From an uncultured Oscillospiraceae bacterium (lineage in GTDB: Bacteria > Bacillota > Clostridia > Oscillospirales > Oscillospiraceae), in NCBI GenBank assembly GCA_910588045.1, contig CAJUPS010000001.1:62001-126000 (forward strand): a DNA stretch of 64,000 nt. Direction: 5' to 3'. The notes below the pieces were generated by a model. It had not been told where the DNA came from. It made no database searches and was given only the letters and a program-made list of their open reading frames with translations. The number at the start of each line of letters is the position of its first letter. The first letter of the stretch is position 1. Position numbers and translations under genes: made by a program. Positions 33,805-42,514 of this stretch are shown one piece after another.

Positions 33805-34479
33805 CTACCCCTTAAAATAGTAGCCCACTCCCCACTTTGTCAGAATGTACTCCGGTTCTGCCGGCTGCCGCTCCAGCTTCTCCCGCAGACGCCGGATGTG
33901 GACATCCACTGTCCGGTAGTCCCCGGCGTAGCTATAGCCCCACACCACGTTCATCAGGTTCTCCCGGCTGTAGACCCGGCGGGGGTTCTTCATCAGAAGC
34001 TCGATGAGGTCGTACTCCTTGGCGGTCAGCTCCACGGTCTCCCCGTCCCGGATGGCCACCCGCTGCTCGGTGTCCAGCGTCAGGTCCCCCGCCGTGATGA
34101 GGCTCTGTCCCTGCTTTCCCCCGGAGGCCCGGCGGAGCATAGCCCGGATGCGGGCCTTCAGCTCCAGGATGTTGAAGGGCTTGGTGATGTAGTCGTCCGC
34201 CCCGCACTCAAAGCCGATGATCTTGTCCGTGTCCTCGCTGCGGGCGGTGAGCATGATGATGGGCACGTTGGAGAACTCCCGGATGCGCATACATGCCTCC
34301 AGCCCGTCGATCTCCGGCATCATCAGGTCCAGAATGATCAGGTCGAAACCCCCCGACCGGGCCAGCTCCACCGCCGATGCGCCGTCGTAGGCGCACTCCA
34401 CCTGGTAGCCCTCGTTCTCCAGGTTGAACTTGATTCCCTTCACCAGCAGCCGCTCGTCGTCCACCACTAATATTTTCAT
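33805..34479 (-). CDS. Response regulator, OmpR/PhoB family
   Basis: The 224-residue protein has a receiver domain with the phospho-acceptor Asp51 (IILDLMMPE), acidic DDE pocket (VVDDER), conserved Thr and Lys (TARS, YITKPF) and a winged-helix output domain (ELTAKEYDLIELLMKNPRRVYSRE). It resembles PhoP/WalR-type regulators of envelope or phosphate responses. It precedes the kinase by 7 bp. ATG 34479 follows GGGAGGTCATCTC. Confidence 0.95.
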   Translation of the reverse strand: MKILVVDDERLLVKGIKFNLENEGYQVECAYDGASAVELARSGGFDLIILDLMMPEIDGLEACMRIREFSNVPIIMLTARSEDTDKIIGFECGADDYITKPFNILELKARIRAMLRRASGGKQGQSLITAGDLTLDTEQRVAIRDGETVELTAKEYDLIELLMKNPRRVYSRENLMNVVWGYSYAGDYRTVDVHIRRLREKLERQPAEPEYILTKWGVGYYFKG

Positions 34480-34515
34480 GAGATGACCTCCCTGTTTCTT
34501 TCAACACTTTTTATA

Positions 34516-34544
34516 TTGAACTTCCCCCGGTTATTTGCTATACT
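34516..34544 (+). promoter_or_regulatory. Promoter of the D-Ala-D-Ala carboxypeptidase gene
   Basis: TTGAAC (34516-34521), 17-bp spacer, TATACT (34539-34544), extended -10 TGC. It lies in the divergent gap with the two-component system. Confidence 0.75.
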
Positions 34545-34643
34545 GTTAAGGAAAGACCCGTCCGTTTTTTACCGGACCCTCCCTCCGGGGAGGGTTGTGT
34601 GCCGCATACAAAGACAGTATACCATATTCTTGGAGAGAATGAT

Positions 34644-36059
34644 ATGAAAATTCGCCGTTTTTGCGCTCTTTTTTTCAGCCTGCTGATTGCCCTGAACCTG
34701 TCCCTTCCCGTGCTGGCCGCCGAAGGCGAAGCCGTGGAGCCGGATCCCACCCCGGTCCCGGAGGAGGAGCAGCCCTTCCGGGTAGCGGCCAAGGCCGCGC
34801 TGCTCATTGATCCGGTTACGGAGGAGATCCTCTATGAGCAGGACGCCCACGAGCGCCTGTACCCCGCCAGCGTGACGAAGATCCTCACCTGCCTGCTGAC
34901 CTTGGAAGCCATCAAGGACGGCAAGCTGACGCTGGACACGGTCCTCACGGCCAGCGAATCCGCCATCTCCGCTGTCCCCCCGGACGGGAGCAACGTGGGC
35001 ATCAAGCCCGGAGAGGAGCTGACGGTGGAGGAGCTGCTCTACTGCATCATGCTCTCCTCCGCCAACGAGGGGTGCAACATCCTGGCGGAGGCCATCGACG
35101 GTTCCATCACCGCCTTCGTGGAGCGAATGAACCAGAAGGCGAAGGACCTGGGCTGTGAGGACTCCCACTTCTGCAACACCAACGGCCTGCCGGACGCCAA
35201 CCACTACACCACCGCCTGGGACCTGTGGCTTATTACCAAGGAGGCTCGGACCTATCCGGACTTCATGCCCCTGGTGGGCACGATTTACCATGAAGTCCCT
35301 GCCACCAATCTCTCCGAGCCCCGGCAGCTGTACACCACCAACTATCTGATCTCCAGCTACAAGACCAGCTATTACCTCTACCAGGGGGCCGAGGGCATCA
35401 AGACCGGTTCCACCAGCGCCGCGGGGTTCTGTCTGGTGGCCTCCGCCACCCGGGGCGACCGCAGTCTGCTCTCCGTGGTGCTGGGCGCGGAGCGGGTGGT
35501 CAGCCCCGAGATCACCCTGACTTACAGCTTCATCGAGACGGCCAAGCTCTTTGACCTGGGCTTCGACGGCTTCGACCGGAAGATTCTCCTGGGGGCCGAC
35601 GAGCTGGTGGGAGAAGTGGACGTGGAGCTCTCCCAGCAGCAGAACACCGTGAAGGTCCACCCCGCTCAGGAGGTGGAGCGGCTGCTGCCCGTTGACATGG
35701 ACCCCATCCAGGACGTGGACCGGATCATTACATACACCGCCAAGAGCGTGGAGGCCCCCGTAACGAAGGGGCAGATCATGGGCAAGATCACCCTCTGCAC
35801 CGAGGACACCGTCTACGCCGAGGTGGACCTCCTGGCGGATGAGGACGTCTCCCTCTCCCGCCTCCTGGTCTTCCGCCGCGACCTCATCGAATTTCTCCAC
35901 AAGCCTATCCTGTGGATCGCTCTCGGCGGTACGGCATCCCTCATCGTCCTGATCCTCATCCTCCGCGCTATCCTCAAGGTCCGCCGCCGCCAGCAAAACC
36001 GCCGTCCCCCGGCGAACTGGGGCAAAGGAAACAGCGGATACCGGGGTCGGAGGAGGTAG
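34644..36059 (+). CDS. D-alanyl-D-alanine carboxypeptidase (DacF/PBP5-type)
   Basis: The 471-residue exported protein has a signal peptide (cleaved near AA-EG, 25-27), a peptidase S11 domain with S76-x-x-K79 (ASVTK), S139-A-N141 and K253-T-G255, and a PBP5 C-terminal beta domain. A C-terminal membrane helix (about 430-450) and a basic tail are present. It trims pentapeptide stems. In this place it may be DacF, which acts on spore cortex, or a vegetative DacA; the sequence does not decide. ATG 34644 follows GGAGAGAATGAT. Confidence 0.93.
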   Translation: MKIRRFCALFFSLLIALNLSLPVLAAEGEAVEPDPTPVPEEEQPFRVAAKAALLIDPVTEEILYEQDAHERLYPASVTKILTCLLTLEAIKDGKLTLDTVLTASESAISAVPPDGSNVGIKPGEELTVEELLYCIMLSSANEGCNILAEAIDGSITAFVERMNQKAKDLGCEDSHFCNTNGLPDANHYTTAWDLWLITKEARTYPDFMPLVGTIYHEVPATNLSEPRQLYTTNYLISSYKTSYYLYQGAEGIKTGSTSAAGFCLVASATRGDRSLLSVVLGAERVVSPEITLTYSFIETAKLFDLGFDGFDRKILLGADELVGEVDVELSQQQNTVKVHPAQEVERLLPVDMDPIQDVDRIITYTAKSVEAPVTKGQIMGKITLCTEDTVYAEVDLLADEDVSLSRLLVFRRDLIEFLHKPILWIALGGTASLIVLILILRAILKVRRRQQNRRPPANWGKGNSGYRGRRR

Positions 36060-36125
36060 GTTCCAACAGGGATCCTTTTCTTTGTGAAGTCCAAACGGAA
36101 ACCGAATATATCCGGAAAATGGCAT

Positions 36126-36160
36126 GGGCGCGGAACGGAAGTTCCGCGCCCTCATTCTTT
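36126..36160. terminator. Terminator between the carboxypeptidase and cobalamin genes
   Basis: GGGCGCGGAAC, loop GGAA, GTTCCGCGCCC, then TCATTCTTT, in a convergent gap. Confidence 0.75.
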
Positions 36161-36213
36161 GGGGGTTTCCTATGGCCGCAGGGTTCCCACCGTGCGGTGG
36201 TCAGTCTATCAGT

Positions 36214-37191
36214 CTAAAGGAGCTGGATGACCCACCGGAGGAGTACCCCCATCGCAAGGCACACGGGCAGCGCCAGAAGGGCCGTGCCATACAGCAGGCG
36301 GCAGACCCCGGGGATGTCCTCCGGTGCCACCTCCCGGACTGCATCGCCGATATAGGGCTTTTTGTGCAGTACCCCGTGATACCAGGCATCCCCCGCCAGC
36401 CGCAGCCCCATAAGGCCCGCGCACACCGACTCCGTCTGCGCCGAGTTGGGACTTGCATGGTTGTACCGGTCCCGGCAGAAAATCCGCCAGCCATCCTTCG
36501 CCCGCATCCCCAGCAGCCCGCCCGCCGCCAGCATCAGCAGTGCGGAAAACCGCGCGGGCAGGAAGTTCATCACATCGTCCATCTTCGCGGGAACCAGGCC
36601 GACATTCTTATAGGGCGGCTCCACGTAGCCCAGCATGGAATCCATGGTGTTCACCGCCTTATAGAAAAATCCCAGCGGCGCGCCGCCCAGCGCCAAAAAC
36701 ACCATCGGCGCAATCACCCCGTCCGAGGTGTTTTCCGCCACCGTCTCCACCGCCGCACGGGCAATGCCCGCCTCATCCAGCCGCGCCGTGTCCCGGCCCA
36801 CGATCATGCTCACCGCCTGCCGTGCGCCCTCCGTGTCCCCCGCCGCCAAGGCGGAGTACACCTTCATGCTCTCCGCCTTGAGGGATTTCGTGGCCAGGAT
36901 CTGCCAGCACATCACGCTCTCTGCCGCCAGCCGAAGCCAGGGGCTGACCAGATGGCATCCCCACAGCAGCAACGCCGGAACGCCCGCAGATATGGAGGTG
37001 ACCAGCACCCAGAGGATTCCGCCCGCCAGGTTCTCCCCTTTTGCCGTGGCGGGAAGGATCCGCCGCAGCCCCCGCTCCAGCAGGGAGATCAGCTTCCCGA
37101 TGGCAACCACCGGATGGGGCCACCCGTGGGGGTCCCCCAGGATCAGGTCCAGGCAAAATCCCAGCACCAGCGCCCAAAGGGACCAACTCAT
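36214..37191 (-). CDS. cbiB: Adenosylcobinamide-phosphate synthase CbiB/CobD
   Basis: This integral membrane enzyme attaches aminopropanol phosphate to adenosylcobyric acid. The 325 residues have a typical start GFCLDLILGDPHGWPHPVVAIG, then RAAVETVAENTSDGVIAPM (about 155-173), FYKAVNTMDSMLGY and SPNSAQTESVCAGLMGLRL. It is the last gene of the cobalamin operon; its ATG overlaps the CbiJET stop by 4 nt. Confidence 0.95.
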   Translation of the reverse strand: MSWSLWALVLGFCLDLILGDPHGWPHPVVAIGKLISLLERGLRRILPATAKGENLAGGILWVLVTSISAGVPALLLWGCHLVSPWLRLAAESVMCWQILATKSLKAESMKVYSALAAGDTEGARQAVSMIVGRDTARLDEAGIARAAVETVAENTSDGVIAPMVFLALGGAPLGFFYKAVNTMDSMLGYVEPPYKNVGLVPAKMDDVMNFLPARFSALLMLAAGGLLGMRAKDGWRIFCRDRYNHASPNSAQTESVCAGLMGLRLAGDAWYHGVLHKKPYIGDAVREVAPEDIPGVCRLLYGTALLALPVCLAMGVLLRWVIQLL

Positions 37192-39173
37192 GGCGCTCCC
37201 CCCTGTCGCTGGAATGTAAAGAGGTACACCGGATTCTGGGCGCACATCAGGTGGAACACGCCCGCGTTCCGGCTCCTGGACGCGGAGATGCACACCGCGT
37301 CAAAGGTGGCGAAGGAAAAATCTTTTCCGATCCTTGTCAGCTCCCCCACCGTCTCCAGCGTCACCCCGGAGGCCACAATCCGGACCTGCGGGTTCTTCTC
37401 CAGCAGCAGCGCCACGATTTCCCGCAGGTTGCCCGAGCTGCCGCCCAAAAAGGCGTGGGTAGGCGGAGGCAGCTCCCGGCAGGCCCCAGGCGCAGAGCCC
37501 GGGACGATCTCCAGGTTGGACACATGGAATTTTTTCCGGTTCTCCTCCAGCAGCGACAGCGCGCCCTCCTTCTTCTCCACGGCGAACACCCGGCCTTCTC
37601 GGGCCTGGAGGGCCATTTCGATGGACACCGACCCGGTGCCCGCGCCGATGTCCCAGCACACCGCGTCCCGGGGCAGGGCCAGCTTCGCCATCGCGCAGGC
37701 GCGGACCTCGCTTTTGGTCATGGGGACCACGCCGCCGTCCTGTCCTCTCCCCCTCTGGAACCACTCGTCCGGCAGGCCGGGGGAAAAGGGCCGTGCCTCC
37801 CCGTTTTCAATCAGCACCGTGCTGAGGGGATCGAAGGTCCCCCCGGCCAGCTCCCGGGCGCTGCCCACGGTGACGCGCTCCTCCGGGTAGCCCAGCCGCT
37901 CCCCCACGCTGACCCGGACACCGCCCAACCCGGCCTCCGCCAGGGTGCGGCACAGCTTCGCCGCACCGTCCGCGCCGCCCACCAGGGCGAACACCCGGCG
38001 GTTCTGCCAGACGTCCGGCACGATGTCCCTGTCCCGGCCATGGAGGCTGACGGAGAACACGTCCTCGTAGGAGGTCCCCAGCCGGGCACACAGCACCTGT
38101 AGGGAACTCAGCCCCGGCAGGACCTCCACCTCACAGTCCTGCAAAAGCGGCAGCAGCCGCTTTGCCCCGCTGAAGAATCCCGTATCCCCGGACAGCAGCA
38201 CCACAAACCGGCGGCAGTCCCGGTTTTCCCGGATGCACCCGGCGATGTCCTCGGGCGCAATAGCGGTATAGGTCCGCCTCCCCTCCGGGAAGCTCTCCAG
38301 CATCCGCCGGGCCCCGATGATGCAGTCCGCTTCGTGGACAGCCCGCCGGACCTCGCCCGTCATGCTCTCCAGTCGGCCCGGGCCGATGCCTGCCAGGACC
38401 ACATGGGGGCGCAGCCGCAGTCCGAACCGCTGGGCCAGCAGGTTCACCGCGCCCGAAAAGTTCAGACCGTCCCTCTGCGCCGGACGGCCCACGACAACCA
38501 GGGTTGCTCCGGCCTCTCTTGCGGCGGCGGCCTTCTCCCCGAAGCCCCCCGCCCGTCCGGTGTCCTTGGTCACCATGTACGCCGCACCCAGCGCGCGCAG
38601 CGTGGCGGTGTTCATCTCCCGGGAGAAGGGCCCCTGCATGGCGATGATATGGTCCGGGGCCAGCCCCACCTCCCGGCAGGCTTGCAGCGACGCCTCCATG
38701 GGCAGCACCCGGGCGTAGACCCGCTCCCTGAAGCCCGGCAGGGCCGCGTATTGGGACAGCTCCTTACTGCCGGTGGTCAGGAGGATGTACCCCTCCGTTC
38801 CGGCCAGGTAGTCCACCGCGGCCCTGATGTCCGGTACGCACACCGCGCCCTCCGGGGTCCCATCGGCCCCCCGCAGCAGCCGCAGGTACTCCGTCCCCGT
38901 CGCCCCACAGGCGGCGGCGATGTTCTCCGTCACCTCCGCAGCGTAGGGGTGTGTGGCGTCCACCACCAGGTCGAACCGCTCCCTGAGGAACAATTTCTCC
39001 ATCTCTGTCTCCGGCAGCCGCCCAGCGGCGACGGTCAGACCCTCCCGGCTCTCCAGCAGCGCCTCGCCGTACTCCGTAGCCACGCAGGCGGTGACCTCCA
39101 CCGGCTGACCTGCCAGCAGCTCCACCAGCGCCCGGCCCTCGGTGGTCCCGGCGAACACGCACAGCTTACACAT
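37188..39173 (-). CDS. Trifunctional CbiJ-CbiE-CbiT corrin enzyme
   Basis: The 661-residue chain joins three enzymes. Residues 1-250 are cobalt-precorrin-6A reductase CbiJ (FAGTTEGRALVELL; DATHPYAAEVTENI). About 255-455 is the CbiE C5/C15-methyltransferase half (VVLAGIGPGRLESMTGE; LLSGDTGFFSGAKRLL). About 460-661 is CbiT (a MTKSEVRACAMAKL start; SAM motif DIGAGTGSVSIEMA near 505-518). CbiE-CbiT fusions (CobL) are common; addition of CbiJ makes one protein cover three consecutive steps. It overlaps cbiH by 8 bp. Confidence 0.95.
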   Translation of the reverse strand: MCKLCVFAGTTEGRALVELLAGQPVEVTACVATEYGEALLESREGLTVAAGRLPETEMEKLFLRERFDLVVDATHPYAAEVTENIAAACGATGTEYLRLLRGADGTPEGAVCVPDIRAAVDYLAGTEGYILLTTGSKELSQYAALPGFRERVYARVLPMEASLQACREVGLAPDHIIAMQGPFSREMNTATLRALGAAYMVTKDTGRAGGFGEKAAAAREAGATLVVVGRPAQRDGLNFSGAVNLLAQRFGLRLRPHVVLAGIGPGRLESMTGEVRRAVHEADCIIGARRMLESFPEGRRTYTAIAPEDIAGCIRENRDCRRFVVLLSGDTGFFSGAKRLLPLLQDCEVEVLPGLSSLQVLCARLGTSYEDVFSVSLHGRDRDIVPDVWQNRRVFALVGGADGAAKLCRTLAEAGLGGVRVSVGERLGYPEERVTVGSARELAGGTFDPLSTVLIENGEARPFSPGLPDEWFQRGRGQDGGVVPMTKSEVRACAMAKLALPRDAVCWDIGAGTGSVSIEMALQAREGRVFAVEKKEGALSLLEENRKKFHVSNLEIVPGSAPGACRELPPPTHAFLGGSSGNLREIVALLLEKNPQVRIVASGVTLETVGELTRIGKDFSFATFDAVCISASRSRNAGVFHLMCAQNPVYLFTFQRQGGAP

Positions 39174-39897
39174 TCCGATACCCCCTGGGGGTCACCAGCT
39201 CCCCGCCGATGACCTCCGTCTGACTGTTGCCCACGAAGACGGTGCAGAACATGTCCGCCTCAAAATCACGCAGCCGTCCCAGGGGAAGGATGGTCCGGCT
39301 CTCCCCCTCCCGGCCGATACTCCGGGCCACGCCACAGGGCCGCTCCTCCGGCAGCGTCCGCAGCAGGATGTCGCAGGCCCTTTGCAGGTAGTCCGGCCGT
39401 CCCCGGCTGGCGGGGTTGTAGAGGACGATGGACAGATCCGCCTCCGCGGCGGCGGTCAGGCGCTTCTCGATCTTCTCCCAGCTGGTCAGTCGGTCGCTGA
39501 GACTGATGACGGCGAAGTCGTGGGTCAGGGGCGCGCCCAGCAGGGCCGCCCCGCTGCACGCGGCGGTCAGGCCGGGGATCACCGCGATCTCCGGCTCCCG
39601 GCTCTCGCCCCGGAGCTGGTAGAGTAATCCCGCCATGCCGTAAATCCCGCTGTCGCCGGAGCAGATCATGGCCACGTCCCTCCCCGACCGGGCCTCGTCC
39701 AGGGCCATGCGGCACCGGTCCGCCTCCCTGGTCATGGGGGTGGTCAGAAACTCCTTGTCGGGATACCGCTCCCGCACCAGGTCCACGTAGACATGGTATC
39801 CCACGATCACCTGGCACTCCTTCAGCGCCCGGTCCGCCCGGACCGTCATATTCTCATAGTCGCCGGGGCCGATGCCCACCACTGTCAGCTTACCCAT
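39166..39897 (-). CDS. cbiH: Cobalt-precorrin-3B C17-methyltransferase
   Basis: CbiH methylates C17 with ring contraction. The 243-residue SAM-dependent tetrapyrrole methylase has MGKLTVVGIGPGDYENMTVRA at the start, a GYHVYVDL segment, the CSGDSGIYGMAGLLY motif and LYNPASRGRPDYL. Cysteine CSGD at this place is typical of CbiH/CobJ. The start is set by homology at ATG 39897, which overlaps cbiG by 8 bp. Confidence 0.94.
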   Translation of the reverse strand: MGKLTVVGIGPGDYENMTVRADRALKECQVIVGYHVYVDLVRERYPDKEFLTTPMTREADRCRMALDEARSGRDVAMICSGDSGIYGMAGLLYQLRGESREPEIAVIPGLTAACSGAALLGAPLTHDFAVISLSDRLTSWEKIEKRLTAAAEADLSIVLYNPASRGRPDYLQRACDILLRTLPEERPCGVARSIGREGESRTILPLGRLRDFEADMFCTVFVGNSQTEVIGGELVTPRGYRNV

Positions 39898-40918
39898 CAA
39901 ATCCCACCTCATATTTTTCTGCCGCCGCAGCTACGGTTACGCCGTCCCGGGCGGTCTTTTTGATAATCAGCTCTCCCCCGCCGGTCAGCGCCGCCCGCTC
40001 GCAGACGTTGTCCACGCCGGTGACGCTCCTCACGAACTCCGACGGGGTGAACTCTCCCTTGATTTCCCGCAGCTCCTCCGCGGAATAGAACGCCAGCGGA
40101 ACACCCGCCTCCCGCGCAAAATCCAGCAGTCCCGGCTCGTCCCGTTTCAGGTCGATGGACGCGGCGCACTTCACCGCCCTTGGGTGGACGCCCCGCTGCT
40201 CCAGCGCCTCCCGGACCGCCGCTGCCACAGCCTCCCTCCCGACGCCCCTCCGGCACCCGATGCCCAGCCGAATCGTTTTGGGAACCAGCAGCAGCGTTTT
40301 CCCGAAGGGCTCCTGCTCTCTCCAGGAGACGCAGATCCCCACCGGGCCGCTCTCCCCCAGGACCACGCCGGGCGGCAGCTCCCCCCCGATGGGGAAATCA
40401 CACTTCAGCGGCACCGGCCCCTCCAGGATGGCGGCGGACACCGCCTTGGCGGCGTCCATATCGGCAATGAACAGACCCCGTTTCGCCGCCCAGGCGTCCA
40501 CGGAGAATCTGCCGTTCACATCTGTGGCGGTCGTCACTGCCGCCGTCGCCCCCAGGGCCTCCGCCAGGCGCACCGCCAGTGCGTTGGCCCCGCCGATATG
40601 TCCCGACAGCAGCGGCACCACGAACCGGGCCGTCTCGTCCACCGCCACCACGGCGGGGTCACTGACCTTGCTCCGCACGTGGGGCGCGACAGCCCGGACG
40701 GCGATGCCGCAGGAGCTGACAAAGATCAAGGCGTCCATCTCCCGGAACAGGGGCCCGGCGAAGTCCGCCAGCGGCGGCGTGATGGCCGCAATCTCGCCCC
40801 CCGCCAGACGCTCTGGCGCGTAGATGCAGATCGTATTCTCCGGGGCGCTCAGGGCCAGGCAGACCCGCTCCGCCGTTTGCAGTCCCCGCAGGCTGAACGC
40901 GAACACCGCCAGCCTCAC
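39890..40918 (-). CDS. cbiG: Cobalt-precorrin-5A hydrolase
   Basis: CbiG opens the delta-lactone and releases acetaldehyde in the anaerobic pathway. The 342-residue protein has three parts: an N-terminal domain with FVSSCGIAVRAVAPHV, a middle part with PLLSGHIGGANALAVRLAEALG, and the C-terminal CbiG_C domain (RLGIGCRRGVGREAVAAAVREAL, CAASIDLKRDEPGLLDFA). Its presence marks the cobalt-early (anaerobic) route. Confidence 0.94.
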   Translation of the reverse strand: MRLAVFAFSLRGLQTAERVCLALSAPENTICIYAPERLAGGEIAAITPPLADFAGPLFREMDALIFVSSCGIAVRAVAPHVRSKVSDPAVVAVDETARFVVPLLSGHIGGANALAVRLAEALGATAAVTTATDVNGRFSVDAWAAKRGLFIADMDAAKAVSAAILEGPVPLKCDFPIGGELPPGVVLGESGPVGICVSWREQEPFGKTLLLVPKTIRLGIGCRRGVGREAVAAAVREALEQRGVHPRAVKCAASIDLKRDEPGLLDFAREAGVPLAFYSAEELREIKGEFTPSEFVRSVTGVDNVCERAALTGGGELIIKKTARDGVTVAAAAEKYEVGFDG

Positions 40919-41673
40919 GTCTCGCTCCCCTTCCGGAACTCGGTGGTGAAGCTCGGGTCGTAGAGCTTGGAGCGCTCATACAGGTCCCCCAGGCACCCGC
41001 CCACGATCAGCAGCGAGGTCTTCGTCAGCCCGTTCTCCTCCACGGTCTGTACCAGGGTCTCCACGGTGCACCGGTACACCCTCTCCTCCGGCCAGGTGGC
41101 CTTATAGACCACCGCCGCAGGGGTATCGGGGGCATAGCCCCCGGCCAGCAGGTCCGCTTGCAGCTTCTCCGCCAGCGAGGTGCTCAAAAACAGGACCATG
41201 GTGGCCTGATGGGCGGCCAGGGACCGGATGGACTCCTGTTCCGGCACCGGCGTCCGCCCGGCGGCGCGGGTGATGATGACCGTCTGGCTCACCTCGGGCA
41301 GCGTATACTCCGCTCGCAGCGACGCCGCCGCACCACAGAAGGAGCTGACCCCCGGGCACACGTCGTACTCGATGCCCAGTGCCTCCAGCTGGTCGAACTG
41401 CTCCCGCACCGCGCCGTAGATACTGGAGTCCCCGGTGTGCAGCCGCACGGTGGTCTTCCCCTCCGCCTCGGCCCGCTTCACCACGTCCAGCACCTGCTCC
41501 AGAGTCATCTCCGCGCTGTTGTGAACCGCGCAGCCCTCCCGGACATACCCCAGCAGCTCCGGATTCACCAGACTCCCGGCGTAGATCACCACGTCCGCCT
41601 CGCCCAGCAGCCGCGCGCCCCGGACCGTGATCAGATCCGCCGCCCCGCTGCCTGCGCCTACAAAATGTACCAT
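40915..41673 (-). CDS. cbiF: Cobalt-precorrin-4 C11-methyltransferase
   Basis: The 252-residue SAM-dependent methylase has the CbiF/CobM features VHFVGAGSGAADLITVRGARLL, LHTGDSSIYGAVREQFDQL and PGVSSFCGAAASLRAEYTLPEVSQTVIITR. It precedes cbiG with a 4-nt overlap. A 219-bp hairpin-rich gap and a YdcF gene separate it from cbiD, so the operon may have a second transcription unit here. Confidence 0.95.
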   Translation of the reverse strand: MVHFVGAGSGAADLITVRGARLLGEADVVIYAGSLVNPELLGYVREGCAVHNSAEMTLEQVLDVVKRAEAEGKTTVRLHTGDSSIYGAVREQFDQLEALGIEYDVCPGVSSFCGAAASLRAEYTLPEVSQTVIITRAAGRTPVPEQESIRSLAAHQATMVLFLSTSLAEKLQADLLAGGYAPDTPAAVVYKATWPEERVYRCTVETLVQTVEENGLTKTSLLIVGGCLGDLYERSKLYDPSFTTEFRKGSET

Positions 41674-41701
41674 AAATTCAGTGCCTCCTTTCGGCAGTCA
41701 T

Positions 41702-41880
41702 CCTTTTTCTTTGTGAACAAAGAAAAAGGATCAAAAAGAAAAACTTTTTGCCGCAAGCTTGCGCTTGCTCTATGGGTGCCGCCGAGGCACCCTTCTACAG
41801 CCCTGTCGTGCCCTTGCGCGAAGCCTTCGCTTCGCGCGGTAATTTGTGGTCTAAATTCGGCCGCACGGCTCACGCCGTGC
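41702..41880. repeat. Cluster of four hairpins between cbiF and the YdcF gene
   Basis: Perfect stems at 41702-41729 (CCTTTTTCTTTG arm), 41774-41792 (GGGTGCC), 41816-41837 (GCGCGAAGC) and 41863-41880 (GCACGGC), separated by unrelated sequence. The first one with its tail resembles the palindrome at 4345. This looks like a repetitive extragenic element inserted in the cobalamin operon. Confidence 0.7.
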
Positions 41881-41892
41881 TAGGGGGCCCGC

Positions 41893-42492
41893 CTAACGGA
41901 CAAAATTCTTGATGTCTCCCACAAATTGATTGCCGCATCGGGTCAGTTCGCCCAGGACGCGGTCGATTCCTGTTTCGCTTCTGTACCAATTCTCCTTGGT
42001 GATGTTATAGCAGTGCACGGGGCACACCTTTATCTCCACATCGGGAAAGGCCATTTGGTATAACATGAGACACCGCCGGGCGTGAAACGCCTTGCAGACG
42101 ATCAATGCCGATTTTATCTCAATTCCTCTCTCATCAACCACCTTTCGAGAGAGAAAAGCATTATCCCGCGTGTGGCCAGACTGATTTTCCCCGATAATGG
42201 CCGAGGCTGGCACGCCGTTTTTCAGGAGCACATCCGTAAAAAATGCACAGTCGGATTGGTAATCTCCGTTGTATATGTCCGCTTTTGCGCGAACCCCCGG
42301 CCATTTATCCCGTTTTACGCTGACTCCACCCGAGGGGATCACCCATCTTGCATAGCCTTGGCGGTACAGCTCGGAAGCATACTCGGGCTGTGCCGGATGG
42401 GACCCGCCCGGCAGAAAAATGGCGTCAGCCTTTTCCGGCTCATCAGATACAAATATAAAGTTTGTTATATCAGTGATGATATGATGATTCAT
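41893..42492 (-). CDS. YdcF family protein (DUF218)
   Basis: The 199-residue DUF218 protein has KADAIFLPGGSHPAQPEYASELY, WVIPSGG, IIGENQSGHTRDNAFLSRKV and LIVCKAFHARRCLMLYQMAFP. The function is unknown; relatives include SanA and YdcF, some with envelope or nucleotide-binding roles. Codon choice and composition are more AT-rich than the flanking cbi genes, suggesting later insertion. ATG 42492 follows AAGGTAAGGTA. Confidence 0.85.
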   Translation of the reverse strand: MNHHIITDITNFIFVSDEPEKADAIFLPGGSHPAQPEYASELYRQGYARWVIPSGGVSVKRDKWPGVRAKADIYNGDYQSDCAFFTDVLLKNGVPASAIIGENQSGHTRDNAFLSRKVVDERGIEIKSALIVCKAFHARRCLMLYQMAFPDVEIKVCPVHCYNITKENWYRSETGIDRVLGELTRCGNQFVGDIKNFVR

Positions 42493-42514
42493 TACCTTAC
42501 CTTTCAAATGATGA

